Shown: positions 13,162 to 24,507 of the stretch, in pieces
Layout of the letters: each line of letters begins with the position of its first letter
Numbering within the stretch: the stretch's first letter is position 1
Program-made: the position numbers and the translations under genes
Notes under the pieces: generated by a model
The model's database searches: none
The model's input: the letters and a program-made list of their open reading frames with translations, nothing else
Told to the model about the DNA's origin: nothing
From: Hymenolepis diminuta
Taxonomy: Eukaryota > Platyhelminthes > Cestoda > Cyclophyllidea > Hymenolepididae
Assembly: GCA_900708905.1 (NCBI GenBank)
Contig: CAADRB010000030.1
Coordinates: 676,707-740,706 of the forward strand
Direction: 5' to 3'
Length of the DNA: 64,000 nt

Positions 13162-13220
13162 NNNNNNNNNNNNNNNNNNNNNNNNNNNNNNNNNNNNNNN
13201 NNNNNNNNNNNNNNNNNNNN
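13162..13220. other. Assembly gap (59 N)
   Basis: A run of N flanked by short C-runs on both sides (GTCCCC before, CCCCTCCCACC after). This suggests a C-rich tract that was hard to sequence. Confidence 0.95.
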
Positions 13221-13639
13221 CCCCTCCCACCGTTAATAATACTTAAATTTGCAAACACAAACGTGTATTAATTCCAATTAATTCCTAGCAGCATGAACAT
13301 TCAAAGGGAAAAGCTATTCATTTTTTCAGGAAGACACATTTGACTAACCCAGAAATACTCTCAAATTGAAAAAACACTTAAAATACAATTCGGCAAATGT
13401 TCGTACGGCATTCTGTCCACTAAGGCAATACCTATGCTGTTCAGATCCGTAATGAACATATCTTTGAACTCATTGTATCACATCTCCACACGGAAATCAT
13501 TAGCAAAGTGGTCAATCTATGCACCTAACAAGTCAGAAGTCACAAGGTCAGTGCTTGACCAATCATACAGGTTAAATATTTTCGACAAGGGGTTGTAGGA
13601 AGCGATTTCTTCATCAGAGTTACTCTAAGATGTCTTAGC

Positions 13640-14540
13640 ACCACCCATGTTAGGTGCTATAAATGTTTTCGATGTATGTACACTCGTCCACAAAATCAGA
13701 GGTCACGGGTTCGACGTCCATCGGTGCACATCCAATGAGTGGAATGGCTAACTACACAAACTGAGTTTGATTAATAAAGAGGTTGGCAGAATTCGAGTTT
13801 ATGACCTGGTAGGCTCAATGTTGCTACTCCTAACCCAAGGTTAGGTCACGAGATCGATGCTCATTGGTTCATATCCAGTCACGTGAAACGGATTAACTAC
13901 GATCTAAAGGAGGGGTGGCAGAATGCAAATTTCTCATTTTAACGACTCCGTGATGATTTCTTACAAATATTTTTAGCACAACGTTTAGTGTGTTTGCAAA
14001 GACATTTTTTCCTGAAGCAGAATTTTTGTTTTTTAAATGGATGGGGTAACTTTATTCATCCATTTCAGTTAATTAGGTACATGATGGCTGGTTTACTTGT
14101 TTCAGATCATTTACCTTTGTTCAGAGGTGCACTCTGCTTATCATATGATTAAGTTCTGCTTTATGTATTTATTGGAATAACAGAGGAAGTGTTGATCCTT
14201 ATGCAACTTTCAAGTCCCGTGGGAAAGTAACTATAGCACCCAAATTCATACTGACCTTATATGTCAGTGGTGTCAGAGGTCACTAGGCTAGTATTCACTG
14301 ATGGTCACTTACTGATGTGGATGTTATTAATTTCGGCCAATAGAGGAACAATAAAAGCAGGTTCCTCACAAGTGTGATTCGAAATACTTTCTCTCTACCT
14401 AAAAAGATATTGTAAACAAATTTCTTAAAGGACTTTTTTGCTGAAGACGTTAATAAAATCATTTTTAGGATGCGCAGTATTTATTCACTCCAATTAATTT
14501 GGTACATGATGGGTGATTAACTCGTTTCAGACCGCTGAGC
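13640..14540 (+). repeat. Tandem cluster of SINE-like family B units
   Basis: Two or three direct copies. A B-box-like GGTTCGACGTCC follows 'agaggtcac' near 13700. It is followed by ATCGGTGCACATCC and 'ggaatggctaacta'. The 'gaggtcac' block recurs near 14275. The later blocks 'gtacatgatggctggttta' (about 14080) and 'gtacatgatgggtgattaa' (about 14502) lie about 420 bp apart in the same orientation. 'ggcagaatgcaaatttctc' near 13920 also matches the copy near 63005. The GGTTCGA core is the internal promoter B box of tRNA genes, so a tRNA-derived origin is likely. Confidence 0.6.
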
Positions 14541-17500
14541 TCACCAATCTCATGATTAGGTGGATTTAAAAATAAATAAATCATTTTTAAATTGATGCGG
14601 TAATCGTTTTTAATTTATTATAATTAAAATTATAAATTAGGTCAGGATATAATTTTTTCTTAACTTTTTAGTAGGACAAATCTGTAGAAACCACAACTAA
14701 AAATTAACCATGGCAGACAAACTTGAACTCGTGTAATAAATTTCAAGTAAGCAATTTCTTTTAGATAAACTCAAACTTATTGAATTATTGTTTATAAATT
14801 TCACAATGTGGTATGAATTTTGTTTACTCAGTGCATGGGTTTAAAATGGATTTTGTTGCGACCTTTTATTATTAAGTCACCCTGATTAACATCGTCAACA
14901 AGTTGGATGGGGAAATGTATAGAGATAGCTGTGACAATAAATAAGCGAAAATAAGCAGAAATAATTGAAAATATAAGATTTAACGATGTTCGAAATGGAG
15001 TAAATGGCGATTTTGTTTCGGTCCTTTATTTATTTGTATTTAAACCCACAACATTTCTTTGGATCGCAATTCGAAGATTGTTGAGCAGAAAATGAAGCTA
15101 ACTACGGGCTTGAATCCATATACTCATTTCCGTTACTAGCCAGATCATAAATTGTGAAAGTTTGTTAGGTTGGATGGTGGTATCAATCCCTTCTTTCTAG
15201 CAACCGAGAAGAGTGGTGTCATAGCTAAGGTTTAATATTTACATAAGTGAAATCAACCCTTTTGAAACCATTTGTAAGCTATTTATATGAATACCCATTG
15301 GAGATCAAACTTGCTTGTGACCACTCATACCATATTGCAAGTATAAATGGACAAAACCATATATCAAAGCCAGGAAACGAAGATTCTTCTAAAGTAAACA
15401 TGTTCATGCAATAAATCAGCTGTTAATGGATTCCAAGTCCATTAAATCAATTTAATTTTAGCACTATCATACTTAAATTTGTCTATAAAAACAGCTCAAG
15501 CCGAAAACGTGTGTAAGATTTGACTCAAAGAGATTGAAAACAGAAATCCATTTCCCCAGTACTCCCATAAATCCTCATTTCATCTTGCTTCATTCAGCTT
15601 TTTGAACAAATTTGTTACATGTGGACACTGTCTTGTCGTGCAGCATGTGTCCGTGTTGTGATTGAGTAATGTGAAATTTACAAATTGGAAGACATGTCAC
15701 TTTAATGAGTGAACTTATCCGCTCTATTGCGTCAATGTTCTGCCTAAATTTCGTGATTAAAGATTTGCCTACACAATATATAGGCTGCCAACTCAGTCTA
15801 AGTCGAATCGAGATTGCATTACGGGGATGTTTCATTTGGCATGAAATTGGATTTGCCTTATAACAATCATGGGAGCTTGCGTTGACTCTATTGCAAAGCT
15901 ATGTCACCATTGATAACACGGTTTGTAGAAGCTTAAATACTCTATTACGTTTACTACAGCCACGTTTGCCCAGACCCAGAGGAAGAAGGGAGATGAATGA
16001 TAATTTAATAAAAGATTTTCTTTTTCATTGACACTTTGCTAAAAAGTACTCCGTTTTTAATGGAATTTGGATATAGGACATTGAATATCTAACTAATGAG
16101 CCAGAAATATGACATTGTTAGACTTACTTTCCAGGTAGATGCTCGTAAGAACAGTACTAGAAAATCTAAGGTTCGAGTTTTGGACTCCGTTCGTATAATT
16201 TTTAAGAATTTCGCTCATCACCTTCCATCAGAATTTTCGCACTGAGAAACTGTAGCACAGGGCTCTGTAATATCTGACTTAATAAAGGGGTAATACTGAC
16301 TTATCTAAGTCAAATTCAGAATATACTATTCAGATCTTTAAGCCTCACGAATCCTTGACTCACAATTTACAAGTTACAAAAACAGAGCAGGACTATTTGA
16401 AGTAACTACTGACGTTATAGGGTGATTTTGTAAAATTTCAATACAAAATTTGGTTAGAATCACATATTTTTTTCGTTCAATGATGTTGATGATGGTTTCT
16501 TAGTTGAGTTCTTACTGACATTAAATTAATTATTGTGTTGATGGCCGGCAGATGGCCAACGTTATGGTCACAGATATAAAATTCGTCGTCCAGGTGATGA
16601 GTCTAGATGATTAATTTCAGTAGTCAGAGCGTTAACAGCAGATGAAAACTCTATCTACACCAAATACAGATCTGACGGATAACAACAAGGTACGAGAAAT
16701 GTTCATAGTCAAAATACTCTGGGAGATAGTTCCATATCCATGGGTCTGAAAAATCGTGAGTATCGATCTGCGGGAGTTTATTTCCTTTTTAGACAATGAG
16801 ATAATGTAGTATAATATACATAAATAGTGCACTACATTTCAAATGGATATTCACAATGGAATTTGTATTTCAAGTTAATATGGCGAAATAAAGTTACTAA
16901 TTACTGAAGTGAAAACAAAGAAGCAAAACATGGTCCTTCAATAGACTTTGAAATAGTTACAGTAGGCTTAAAGACCGCATTGGACATCTATTATGCCAAG
17001 ATAGCATTTTGTAATAATTTCATTAGATCTAAAAGGTATTAAAGAACACTACTAGGTTGAAAATCATCTTGACGAAAAGAAAAGTGGCAATTCAACTATT
17101 TCTCTAACATGTTACGTCGTGAGATATGTGCTCTCATAAAATTATTTCACATTCAGTCTGCTCTACAAATATGACCTTCAGATCTAATCATTACAATTAA
17201 AAGCTGTATGTTGAAATGGGAAAAATGTAACTATAAAGTTCCGCAGATCTGACATCCAGGTTAATGGAATATGTCAGCTATGGTTCCAACTGCTTAGTTC
17301 GTATCATTGATATGATATTTAAATAGATGGACTTACTATTTGAAGATTTTTATTAGCCATCTCCAAACCTGAAATTAAATGATGAGTAACTCCATCGTTC
17401 AACGATTTTTGAAGTGAAGTTTATCCAATTTCAAAGGTTGCAAATTGGTAAACTAAATAAATACGCGAATTTAGAGAAGACCGCTCTTCATTCCTAACTG

Positions 17501-18690
17501 AGTAATTTGACAAGTGAAAATTCCGACCTCTAAAGACTGAATTCTTGAACTCTCACTAAAAATTAACTTCTTAAAGCTATGTATCAGCTTTTCCAACACG
17601 CGCAATCACTACTAGCTTTATAAATAAAAAGAAAATTTTTGTTATTATTACTTTTTGAGGCGAAGAAAAAAGCATTACTGAATATTTTTAACAAGAATAT
17701 TCTTCATTGTAGACTGTTGTTAAGCTGCAGTGTGATCATTCTGTGGTCAATGGATTTCGAGCGTGTACTATCAGAGAAAGGGTGGCGTTAAAACATTGTT
17801 AATATTTCTAGGATAAGGCTCACTGCATATCATGGCTATTAGCAGAAGGAAACACACTTAACTTTAATTTGTTCAAATTGTTTAAATCGGTCTAGTCGTT
17901 CTTATTAACGCTCAAATGCAATACCTTCTATCGATTATGAAAATTATGTCCTTATTTGGACTGTAACAGCTTTTGACATTTAATATAAAAATAATCAACC
18001 GATATAGGGAGAGTGAACAGGTGAGAAATGCAAATGTGTAAAAAAAATTAGGAGAGATTAATTTTTCCCCTGCAAATCGAGTTACAGTGGTGAGTACGAG
18101 CATCGATTTGAGAACAGCTTGCACGTTCCGCTTCCCTGAGTGAGCTTTGTTTGGAAGCAACAAACCATTGCGCCATCTCTTCCTCCCTCTCACGCTTTCC
18201 CCACTCATTCGTTCTCCTATCCCATTCTCTTATTCTCCGCACATCCCTTGGATGAGCAAACCCGGGAATTTCCACTTCTTTCGAAACTAAGCAATTATTA
18301 AACACCGAATGGCGGAAATTTGGAAAAAATTCGTTTTGCTGACTTTTTAACATTCAACTCTCACGAATCTAAAATATTGGAAATAAAGGCTTATTTTCAA
18401 ACTTCTGATAATAAATGAATAGTATCTGAGAAATACAAACATCTAGACGACAATATCCGAATTTGAAGATATTTCCATAAATTCAAGAGAATTTTAGGTA
18501 AAATAAGTAGTTGACCGTTGATAAAAATGTAGCAAAAATAAATAATGGTAGCTTTTAAAATAAAATGAAACATGTGTACATAATATATGGAAATCATACT
18601 GCTGAAAATACAATTAACTTTATTATTTACAAGTGTTCATTTCTTGTTGTTTTAAATGGTAGAAAAATGAAAAATGGTTAAGAACTCATT
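14541..18690. other. Intergenic, no gene recognised
   Basis: AT-rich. A short direct repeat is visible between about 14846-14875 and 15001-15035 (both ATGG..ATTTTGTT..CCTTTAT). Minus-strand frames at 15590-15835 and 17912-18353 are open but match no protein I know. The latter runs through a pyrimidine-rich tract and translates into a low-complexity Arg/Glu-rich string. Confidence 0.5.
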
Positions 18691-18692
18691 TA

Positions 18693-18722
18693 TCAGATTG
18701 TAACAGAAGTTCTGTCAAATTT
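18693..18722 (+). repeat. mariner left terminal inverted repeat
   Basis: Starts TCAGATTGTAACAGAAG. It matches the reverse complement of 19910-19939 at 27 of 30 positions and directly follows a TA dinucleotide. Confidence 0.88.
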
Positions 18723-18833
18723 TGAGCTGTGTTTAGGACACTATTAACAAATAAAATTTTATTTGTTCTTTCAGATTGTGTGATAATTATTGTTATTAAT
18801 AACTATTTCTAGCCCTCATGTACTCTCCAAATA

Positions 18834-19866
18834 ATGGGCATATCAGGCACATTTTACTGTTTCAATTTCATCAAGGAAATACGGAGGGCAAGCTCAGCAG
18901 CAAACACACTCAAAGACACTTATGGGAATGATGTTGTGAACGAAAAGACTTGCAGAAGGTGGTTTTCTGCAGATGGTTTCAAAAAGGATGACCCCAGCCT
19001 GAAAGACGAATCGAGAGCAGGATGCTCTAAAAACTCAATTCTGAGCAGTTGCAAGTTGCCATTAATGAAAATTCAACCTGCACTACTAGAGAACTGGGCA
19101 AAATCTCTAACGTAAGCCGCCATATATAGGGAAATGAAAAAATTCAAAGGCAAAGTCTCAAAGGCTGAGAAATGGATCCCACACGATTTGTCAGAAACCA
19201 ACAAGCAACAGCGTGTGACCTCTTGTGTTTCACTGCGTTCTCGTGAACTTCAGGCACCTTTTTTAGGCCGATTCATAACTGACAGCGAAGAGAAGCGGAT
19301 CCTTTACAACAATGTTAAGCGCAAAAGACAGTGACTAAGTGCAGATAGTGATTCAAAGCTAATTACACAACCAAGACAATTCGGGAAATTGTCTTGGCAA
19401 ATTCTTTTGCGTGTATGGTGGAATTTGAAGGTAATTGTTTATTGTGAATTAGTGGGTGACAATCAAGCAATAACATCTGTGAAGTTTACTGTCAACAGCT
19501 AACTCGTTTAAAAGCAGTTAATGGGAGGAAAAACGGCTTTCTGTGATCAATCGAAAAGGAGTGATTCTGCACCATGGCAGTGCTAGACCCCACATTTCAG
19601 GAGCAACCAAAAATCTCGTTGAAGAATTTGGCTGAGAAGTCGTGCATCACCCGCCACATTCTCCCGATCTTCCACCAACCGATTTTTATCTTTTCAGGAA
19701 TCATTAAATGGGACAAAGGCTGACTTCAAGAGAAGAGGTCGAAATGAGGAAGCTAGTTTCTTTTTTTGTGTCCACACTGACTAAATTCTATGAAGAAAGA
19801 ATCAGAAAGATTACGGCAAGATGGGAAGATGTAATTAATAAAAATGGTGACTATGTTGAATACTAA
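18834..19866 (+). pseudogene. Broken mariner transposase
   Basis: Pieces of mariner transposase appear in order but in changing frames. They are HILLFQFHQGN and NEKTCRRWF (N-terminal helix-turn-helix), then KWIPHDLSETNKQQR (the WVPHEL region), then ILYNNVKRKRQ followed at once by a stop, then LHHGSARPH and HSPDLPPTDFYLF (the YSPDLAPTDYHLF-type catalytic region), and finally RWEDVINKNGDYVEY with a stop at 19864-19866. The first catalytic aspartate area, normally GDEKW, reads TDSEEKR. Several frameshifts and internal stops make it non-functional. Confidence 0.85.
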
Positions 19867-19909
19867 ATGAATGTATTTTTGACAAAATTTTCACTTTAAT
19901 TCAAATTAA

Positions 19910-19939
19910 AAAATGGACAGAACTTCTGTTACAAGCTGA
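19910..19939 (-). repeat. mariner right terminal inverted repeat
   Basis: Reverse complement starts TCAGCTTGTAACAGAAG, and TA follows at 19940-19941. Confidence 0.88.
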
Positions 19940-19941
19940 TA

Positions 19942-22472
19942 TTAGAATGTCATTCACTATTCTTGGCGCCCTAAACTCGTCGACTTTCTACCTTCCTCTT
20001 CGTTTTTCAGAGGTGTATTTAACTTACTATAATCTCCCGACACGCTTTCCCTAATTTGAGTTCTACTACGAGCAGCTCAAATGGAATTAGTTTTAAACCT
20101 TATGGATCAAGTTCGACTTCCCACTCGATTCAATTAGACTTTTTCTCCAGAACACGTGTTCATTTCAGTGGTAGTCTTTGAGCGATCACTTCCCTAGACA
20201 CTTCACAATCTATTAGAAACTTATCAAGGCACACATCACCATTTTTCACTCTATGAAATTTATCAGAATCCGGAGACCGGAAAATTAGTCAAGTCATTAG
20301 TGTGATTGCTGGGTATCTCAGCGATTCTACTCTCTACATTGGGATTGTTTAACATCGTAAGATTTATAGTATTCATATATTAACTAAGTACTTCGTTACT
20401 GTTAGAGATGGGTGCTACTTTCCTATCTCATAGTCTCTGGAATTCAAGATACATGCTATCAAGCTTTGCAAAATGGATTTTGTGATTACACAAATACCCT
20501 ACCTCGCATTTCATGCTCCCTTTCCTCTAATGTTAAATTGACAGCAATTTCCACATTTTTCAATACGCATTTTGGATACGTACCTTTCTCCAGCATTTGA
20601 GAAATCTCAGGTGAATTAAGGTAAATGATAGATAATGGTGAATAGTTTATAGCTAAATAAATTCTGACCCTTTGTGCAACGTTCCAATCAGTAAGCCGAT
20701 GCCGATACTGAGAACTTTGTTGGAAATAAGCCAAATGATTTTGTGAGTGCAGACAAAACAGATTTTTCTGTCAGATAAGGCCATAGCAAATACGCAAAAG
20801 GATGGGAGAAGATTGTAAATATTAGCTCACTTCCAACCCTCAAAATTCTCAATATCCTGTTTGTGAAGCATCTTAGCGAAAAATCGTTAAATTTTATTTT
20901 GAAGCACAATTTCCTAGAGAGCCAGACTATCTACCAAAAGAAGTTCCAACAAACGTTAATAAAATAATGATATGAAACACGTAAGATCCCTAACCATGTG
21001 CAGAACTTATCCTGAGTAATTAAGTATTCTGTTCTATCTTGAGATAACTGCTAAACCAAATCGACCCAGTTTGGTTTCACCTCTACAGCGCCATAAGCCG
21101 TCGATCGAGAAACAAACAAGAACCAACAAGTTTGCACCCCACATCTACATTTAATTGGCTAATAGAATTAACCACAGTGGTTGGTAACCCACACCGTTGA
21201 ATGTGTACCGATGAATATCGATCTTGTTACCGTTGCAGACGTGGACGTTGACAATTGCGCCATTAAGGCAGTAGAGTATTGTTGGCAAATCAAACGACAA
21301 TTTCTTCAGATACTTTTTACATGCTCCCAAATTAATGCATCGCAATACAATTAGCTTTGATTATCATATTAAGCTTTTAGTAAATAATCTGGGATGGCTA
21401 AAGACGCATATCATAACTATTTTCCTGCCGGCCTCAATGTACTCCAAATTTACCAATCGGAGGAGAGATCGAACATATCAACTTTGGTTGATATAAAAGT
21501 AGATTGTATTTTGGGGGGTCTATTTGCCATAGTTTAAACAGACAGTCGATAATAACTGTCTGAACACGGGGCGGGAAGAGGATTTAGAGCATTCTCCGAA
21601 CTTGCAATTAGAAAGGGGGGAGAATAAAGCTCATGAATTACATTCTAAGCCTCAGAAAATTTTATTCTGAACAGTTTGTGTATCAAAGTATCACAAAAGT
21701 TAAACTAATATGATGAACTTCATATTTATATTAAAGGCTCTTCAAACAGTTTGCCACGGCTGTGCTTTGATTATAATTTTGAGACTCTGCCCTTTACCGG
21801 GAGTAAAATACTGAAGATGGTCAACCTTATCATCTAAAGAAAATGTTTCTTTGCCGCCTCAGGATAGCAATAAATGCTGCCCTCATGTAAAAGAGTAAAA
21901 AGAGATACCATCAGAACTGTGCCAGATGGGCATTTAGAGGTTATGTTACTACTAACCTGAAGCCAAGGTGTGGCCCGAGAGATGATAACGGGGGATATAA
22001 GAAGAAATGAGACGCTGGCTTGAGCTAATAGGTCCTATTACCATAATTCAAGATCTATTTATGCAGATAAGAAGAGATCCCATTACTGATGGAGACTTAA
22101 GTAATTCATTGGAATTGCCACCCATTAGAGTCCTATGCAATCTTATTTCGACAATATGGTATGTTTGTAGGTCTTATGGACCTGAAACGCTGATATCAAA
22201 TCAGTAGTAAAAATCCCATTTGCAAGTGACGTTTTAACAGCCCTAGTTCGTAGGTATAGCTACTGTCGATTTGGCTACCAGAAATACGAAAAGTACCCGC
22301 CTGTAAGCTTCTAATTCATTCACAGTAGGAATTTGCTTCTTTGGCAATGATTTAAGTAGTTTTAAAAGAATCACAGCTCCCATCCTATCCTGATATCAGA
22401 TATAATCATCTCCCACAGTAATGCAGAAATGATAATAATAATTAAACAGGATAATTACAAAGTAGCAGGGAA
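19942..22472. other. Intergenic, no gene recognised
   Basis: No convincing exon. It contains a SINE-like copy at about 21165-21275 on the minus strand and a perfect 8-bp-arm hairpin at 21539-21562 (CAGACAGT, 8-nt loop, ACTGTCTG). Confidence 0.5.
21165..21275 (-). repeat. tRNA-derived SINE-like copy (family B)
   Basis: Minus strand: 'atggcgcaattgtcaacg' (A-box-like, compare tRNA TGGCGCAGTGGTTAGCG), 'acgtctgcaacggtaac', 'aagatcgatattcatcgg' (B-box position), 'tacacattc'. It has the same order as the 29.6 and 60.5 kb copies. Confidence 0.55.
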
Positions 22473-22478
22473 TTTATT
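22473..22478 (-). terminator. Poly(A) signal candidate for MPDU1
   Basis: AATAAA on the minus strand, 112 bp past the MPDU1 stop codon. It is the first canonical hexamer I find downstream. Confidence 0.5.
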
Positions 22479-22589
22479 TATCAAAACATAAATAGGCAGA
22501 ATGATTTGACAACATAGCCGCATGAAATTAGTTCTAAATACAAAGGGAAAGGAAACAGAGAATCAAGCGAAATGGAACTGACATATTCG

Positions 22590-23442
22590 TTATTTAGTCT
22601 TTTTCTCTTTTTTCTTTTGTCGACTGGCAGGTTCAACATTCCAATAGTAAATTATTTGAGCTGAGAGGATGATATTGACAAAAGAACTGACGACAAAGTT
22701 GAGAATGACCAAATTGTCGCCAGTTTCTTGAACTGATGTAAAGATGCGAGCCAAGGACCCGGCTGTCATCAACCAAATAGAGAGAGCTGAAAGCTGACCA
22801 GTGCTACCGTTTCGGTAGTTTTCGAAAATTTGCAACCCCTATTAAAAGTACCTGAGTTAACAGAACAAACAATTTAGACCTACTCGAGAAATGGCAGTTA
22901 TTGGAGTATTTGCAAACTGCATCCATGCAAGAACAGATAACGGAACGACTGGCGAAAGAGTGTATGCAAGAAAACCGACGTAACCACTAAGGAAAACGAG
23001 GCCATAAAGATAAGACATCTCCCAGGAGATTGTCAAGAAAGCAATTATTGCCGATTGAACTAGGAGGAACACTGAATCCCCAAAAGTGCTGAACGGAAAC
23101 CCCAGATAGAGTGAATAGGCACTTGTCGATGTATAGCAAACAAGCTCAAGGACTTGTGCAATCATGCTAAGACCCTCAGCACTACCACATCTCAAGATTT
23201 TGATCAATTGCGGTAATTTGACTACAAGGACATAGATATTATTTTTGAATATTTACCTAGTGAGGCCCCAACAACAATGCCATAGCCTAAGCACTTGCTC
23301 AAAAGAATTTTGAAACACTCAACTGTAAAGGTCAACAATTTATAACGCATTTACCATTAAAAAAGTCATGATCTTTCATGTATGTATTAACACATTTTTC
23401 TGGAAGAAGAAAAGACAAAATCGGCAAGATAAAGACCTCCAT
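22590..23442 (-). CDS. MPDU1: MPDU1, dolichol-phosphate-mannose utilisation protein
   Basis: ER membrane protein of the PQ-loop family. In animals it is needed for use of dolichol-phosphate mannose and glucose in N-glycan, O-mannose and GPI-anchor synthesis. There are four exons on the minus strand: 23442-23355, 23322-23257, 23221-22884 and 22838-22590. The introns are 32, 35 and 45 bp, all GT/AG, with phases 1, 1 and 0. The product is 246 residues, essentially the length of the human protein. Recognised blocks in order are LLPEKC, FKILLSKCLGYGIVVGASL, VKLPQLIKILRCGSAEGLS (first PQ loop), FPFSTFGDSVFLLVQ, NGSTGQLSA, GSLARIFTSVQETGD, YYWNVEPASRQKKK (lysine-rich tail). Several hydrophobic membrane segments are present. 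The ATG at 23442 is chosen because MEVFILPILSFLLPEKC aligns with the family N-terminus. An upstream in-frame extension exists but does not resemble MPDU1. No lesion is seen. Confidence 0.93.
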
Positions 23443-23546
23443 TACCAACAGTGTAAGGTGCAGACTCCTATGCTGCCAACCAAACCAAAACTGGGCTAAG
23501 CAAGCGACAACGCGGACCAATAGGAGGGCTCCACCATTCAATGCCC
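23443..23546 (-). promoter_or_regulatory. 104-bp spacer between two minus-strand genes
   Basis: Too short for a normal separate promoter plus 3' UTR. On the minus strand it offers AG acceptors after pyrimidine-bearing sequence, at 23491-23498 (TTGCTTAGCCCAG) and 23473-23475 (GGTTGGCAG). One of these could be a spliced-leader trans-splice site for MPDU1. This is inference from spacing only. Confidence 0.3.
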
Positions 23547-23862
23547 TCAATCAACGTTAACCAAATGAAATAATGGCAATGAAGCACTCAGGTTATATGT
23601 AGGACTAGCCCCTGGTGCACCCCGTATTCTCCCGTACTTTAATGTAGTGTCTGGCATGGCCTTCTCTTTGTCACTTTTCCCGCATGTTTCCCCATTCCTC
23701 AACCTCCCAAAGAATGCCTGCACATCCAAGCCAATCATTTATACAACTTGTCAGTAATACATTCTTTTCTCTGCCCTCAGGCGTCTCGCAGCGGACACCC
23801 TCGAAGTAAGTGAAGACGTTCCCATGCAATAAAACTGTGCGAGCTTCGATAAGGAATTTCAT
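23547..23862 (-). CDS. Unrecognised small protein, 90 residues, two exons
   Basis: I do not recognise the product. Exon 1 is 23862-23761 (34 codons) and exon 2 is 23717-23547 (56 codons plus TGA). They are joined by a 43-bp GT/AG intron (donor AAT|GTATTA, acceptor GTGCAG|GCATTC) in phase 0. The start is the ATG of MKFLIEARTVLLHGNVF. Exon 2 reads through without a stop and ends HLVNVD. The intron size matches those of the adjacent MPDU1 gene, which supports a real gene. Composition is mixed and soluble-looking: Gly- and Arg-rich in the middle, with no signal peptide and no membrane segment. It lies 104 bp upstream of MPDU1 on the same strand. Upstream exons beyond 23862 cannot be excluded, and then the true start would be elsewhere. 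Confidence 0.55.
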
Positions 23863-24295
23863 AAAAAATATATAACTTAATTTATTAAGTTGTATTTTAA
23901 TGGTTTGCTAAATATTACTTCTGCAATTAAGAATACTTAATTATACCTAACTTTCCATATCTATAGTTTTTACATTGGGGCCCAAACTTTTTAATGTCGA
24001 GTACGAGTACACACAGTCAATTTATTAAGATGAACTCTTTAAAGAATGCCCCGTATTGCAAATATACGTTAATCAATCAGCCATTGATAATTGGTAAATG
24101 ATAGCAATTAATTAAGGGGGAAATTGTTTCCAATAACATTTGCCTCTAAATTTGCCACTTGGTTTCATATGCCAAAAGTGATTGTTAAAAAATCACTCAT
24201 AGGTATTGTTTTTTTCTAGCACCCAGGAAGAATGGATTTGATGTGTTGTGTTGTTTGCTGGAAGCAATAATCAATTCCAACAATCTGCAGAAAGG

Positions 24296-24302
24296 TATAT
24301 AA
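24296..24302 (+). promoter_or_regulatory. TATA box candidate
   Basis: TATATAA lies 54 bp upstream of the ATG at 24356. A start of transcription about 30 bp downstream would give a short leader. Confidence 0.35.
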
Positions 24303-24355
24303 TGCTGGCAACGAACAATCAACAAGACATCCTTTCAAAGATTAGCTAATTAGGG

Positions 24356-24469
24356 ATGCTCATCCTGACCTTAATACTGATTTCAGTCATTCCTTACTTT
24401 CTGCATATCACTGGCCAATTCTTCAGTAAATCGAGAGTCTTAAACCCGCGTGGACAATTCAATGACTGA
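24356..24469 (+). CDS. Candidate 37-residue membrane or secreted mini-protein
   Basis: Intronless reading frame, ATG at 24356 and TGA at 24467-24469. Residues 1-18 are strongly hydrophobic (MLILTLILISVIPYFLHI), like a signal anchor or signal peptide, followed by a polar tail ending LNPRGQFND. A TATATAA lies 54 bp upstream and an AATAAA at 24508-24513, 39 bp past the stop, so the pieces of a tiny complete gene are present. It is divergent from the minus-strand 90-residue gene, whose ATG is 494 bp away. I recognise no family. A frame this short can occur by chance. A GTAAAT at 24426 could also act as a splice donor, making this a first exon instead. Confidence 0.3.
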   Translation: MLILTLILISVIPYFLHITGQFFSKSRVLNPRGQFND

Positions 24470-24507
24470 TTGCAAATGAAGTCAATGAAATCGTAGTTAA
24501 TCAAACG

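Larger units (their letters stand above)
18693..19939 (+). mobile_element. mariner transposon, complete ends, inactive
   Basis: Cut-and-paste DNA transposon of 1247 bp. The terminal inverted repeats are 18693-18722 and 19910-19939, 30 bp with three mismatches. They are flanked by TA at 18691-18692 and 19940-19941, the TA target duplication expected of the Tc1/mariner superfamily. The length is normal for mariner. The inside encodes recognisable but broken transposase. Within each inverted repeat ACAGAAGTTCTGT is itself an inverted repeat around one central G. The element lies between the sox and MPDU1 genes and disrupts neither. Confidence 0.88.

Noticed and set aside
13680..13740. Possible tRNA gene (GGTTCGA core)
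   Set aside because: Only a B-box-like element is present; no acceptor stem or anticodon arm. It belongs to a repeated SINE-like unit.
17912..18353. Overlapping minus-strand frames
   Set aside because: They run through a pyrimidine-rich tract and translate to a low-complexity Arg/Glu string; no splice support.
23443..23550. In-frame N-terminal extension of MPDU1 (MRALNGG...)
   Set aside because: It does not start at a canonical ATG by my reading and does not resemble the MPDU1 family, whose N-terminus aligns from the ATG at 23442.
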